7,248 nt of DNA from Pseudomonadota bacterium. GTDB taxonomy: Bacteria > Pseudomonadota > Gammaproteobacteria > Burkholderiales > Burkholderiaceae_B. The notes beneath the pieces are model-generated. The model had not been told where the DNA came from, did no database searches, and saw only the letters and a program-made list of their open reading frames with translations. The DNA lies in the NCBI GenBank assembly GCA_021793875.1, contig JAJYRX010000076.1, forward strand, positions 1-7,248, written 5' to 3'. Below, piece after piece: positions 6,982 to 7,248 of this stretch; position 1 is the stretch's first letter; every line of letters starts with the position of its first letter. The position numbers and the translations under genes were made by a program.

Positions 6982-7248
6982 TTGAGTAAAGGCTTTTACC
7001 TGGTCATGATTGCCCAGGCACTGTCATCGCTTGCAGATAATGCTTTACTCATTGCTGCCATAGCACTAATTGCCGAGCTTCACGGGCCCGACTGGATGGT
7101 GCCACTTATGAAGTGGTGGTTTGCACTTGCTTACGTTGCACTTGCTGCTTTTGTAGGCGCTCTGGCCGATTCCCTGCCCAAAGGCAGGGTAATGTTTCTA
7201 ACCAATGCAATAAAAATATCTGGCTGCCTAATTATGTTTTGCTACCAG
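6982..7248 (+). CDS. lplT: Lysophospholipid transporter LplT, N-terminal part only
   Basis: LplT is an inner-membrane transporter of the major facilitator superfamily. It flips lysophospholipids, in E. coli 2-acylglycerophosphoethanolamine, to the cytoplasmic face for re-acylation by Aas. The frame opens at TTG 6982 and stays open for 89 codons to the window end, so the gene continues outside. Visible are a first membrane helix with AQALSSLADNALLIAAIALI (11-30, matching E. coli [20 protein letters not shown]) and a second around 47-60. After it comes GALADSLPKGRVM (59-71), the cytoplasmic-loop motif A in its LplT form. The start of a third helix (75-88) is cut. These are the diagnostic LplT positions, so the assignment rests on more than general MFS likeness. 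Whether an Aas-type acyltransferase lies downstream cannot be seen. The gene diverges from smc across 74 bp. The TTG start is supported by AAGGAG five bases upstream. Confidence 0.88.
   Translation, partial: MSKGFYLVMIAQALSSLADNALLIAAIALIAELHGPDWMVPLMKWWFALAYVALAAFVGALADSLPKGRVMFLTNAIKISGCLIMFCYQ

Overview
The window is a compact stretch of bacterial core chromosome. The gene set points to a betaproteobacterium of the order Burkholderiales, perhaps a lower-GC relative of the Alcaligenaceae (such as Oligella, Advenella or Pelistega). The evidence is the order smc-zipA-ligA, with a lysophospholipid-transporter gene (lplT) diverging upstream and a parvulin isomerase converging downstream. The ZipA and LplT proteins also look like those I recall from Burkholderiales. 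Three lines counted by hand gave 43, 37 and 55% G+C, well below the 60-70% usual for Bordetella or Burkholderia. The genus is not decided by this window.

Layout: 1-243 (+) is the C-terminal end of a secreted or periplasmic-type parvulin peptidyl-prolyl isomerase, truncated by the window edge. It converges on ligA with only three bases between the two stop codons. Positions 2283-247 (-) are NAD+-dependent DNA ligase LigA, 3332-2310 (-) the divisome anchor ZipA, and 6907-3377 (-) the chromosome-organising ATPase SMC. The three leftward genes lie 44 bp (smc-zipA) and 26 bp (zipA-ligA) apart and look like one transcription unit read smc, zipA, ligA. A 74-bp divergent spacer (6908-6981) separates smc from the rightward lplT, whose first 89 codons run off the window end. 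There is no gene-free stretch over 300 bases, and I see no RNA genes, mobile elements, CRISPR arrays or long repeats.

How the genes relate: the leftward cluster joins chromosome compaction and segregation (SMC), tethering of FtsZ to the inner membrane (ZipA) and sealing of nicks during replication and repair (LigA). These are three housekeeping steps of the cell cycle, without a shared biochemical pathway. The flanking genes serve envelope functions: lysophospholipid recycling for LplT and folding of exported proteins for the isomerase.

I do not see a previously undescribed system here. The points most worth a second look are the GTG start of smc, which has no Shine-Dalgarno sequence and sits right behind a promoter-like element (a possible leaderless mRNA), the lack of CTAG depletion, and a perfect 9-bp inverted repeat at the convergent parvulin/ligA 3' ends.
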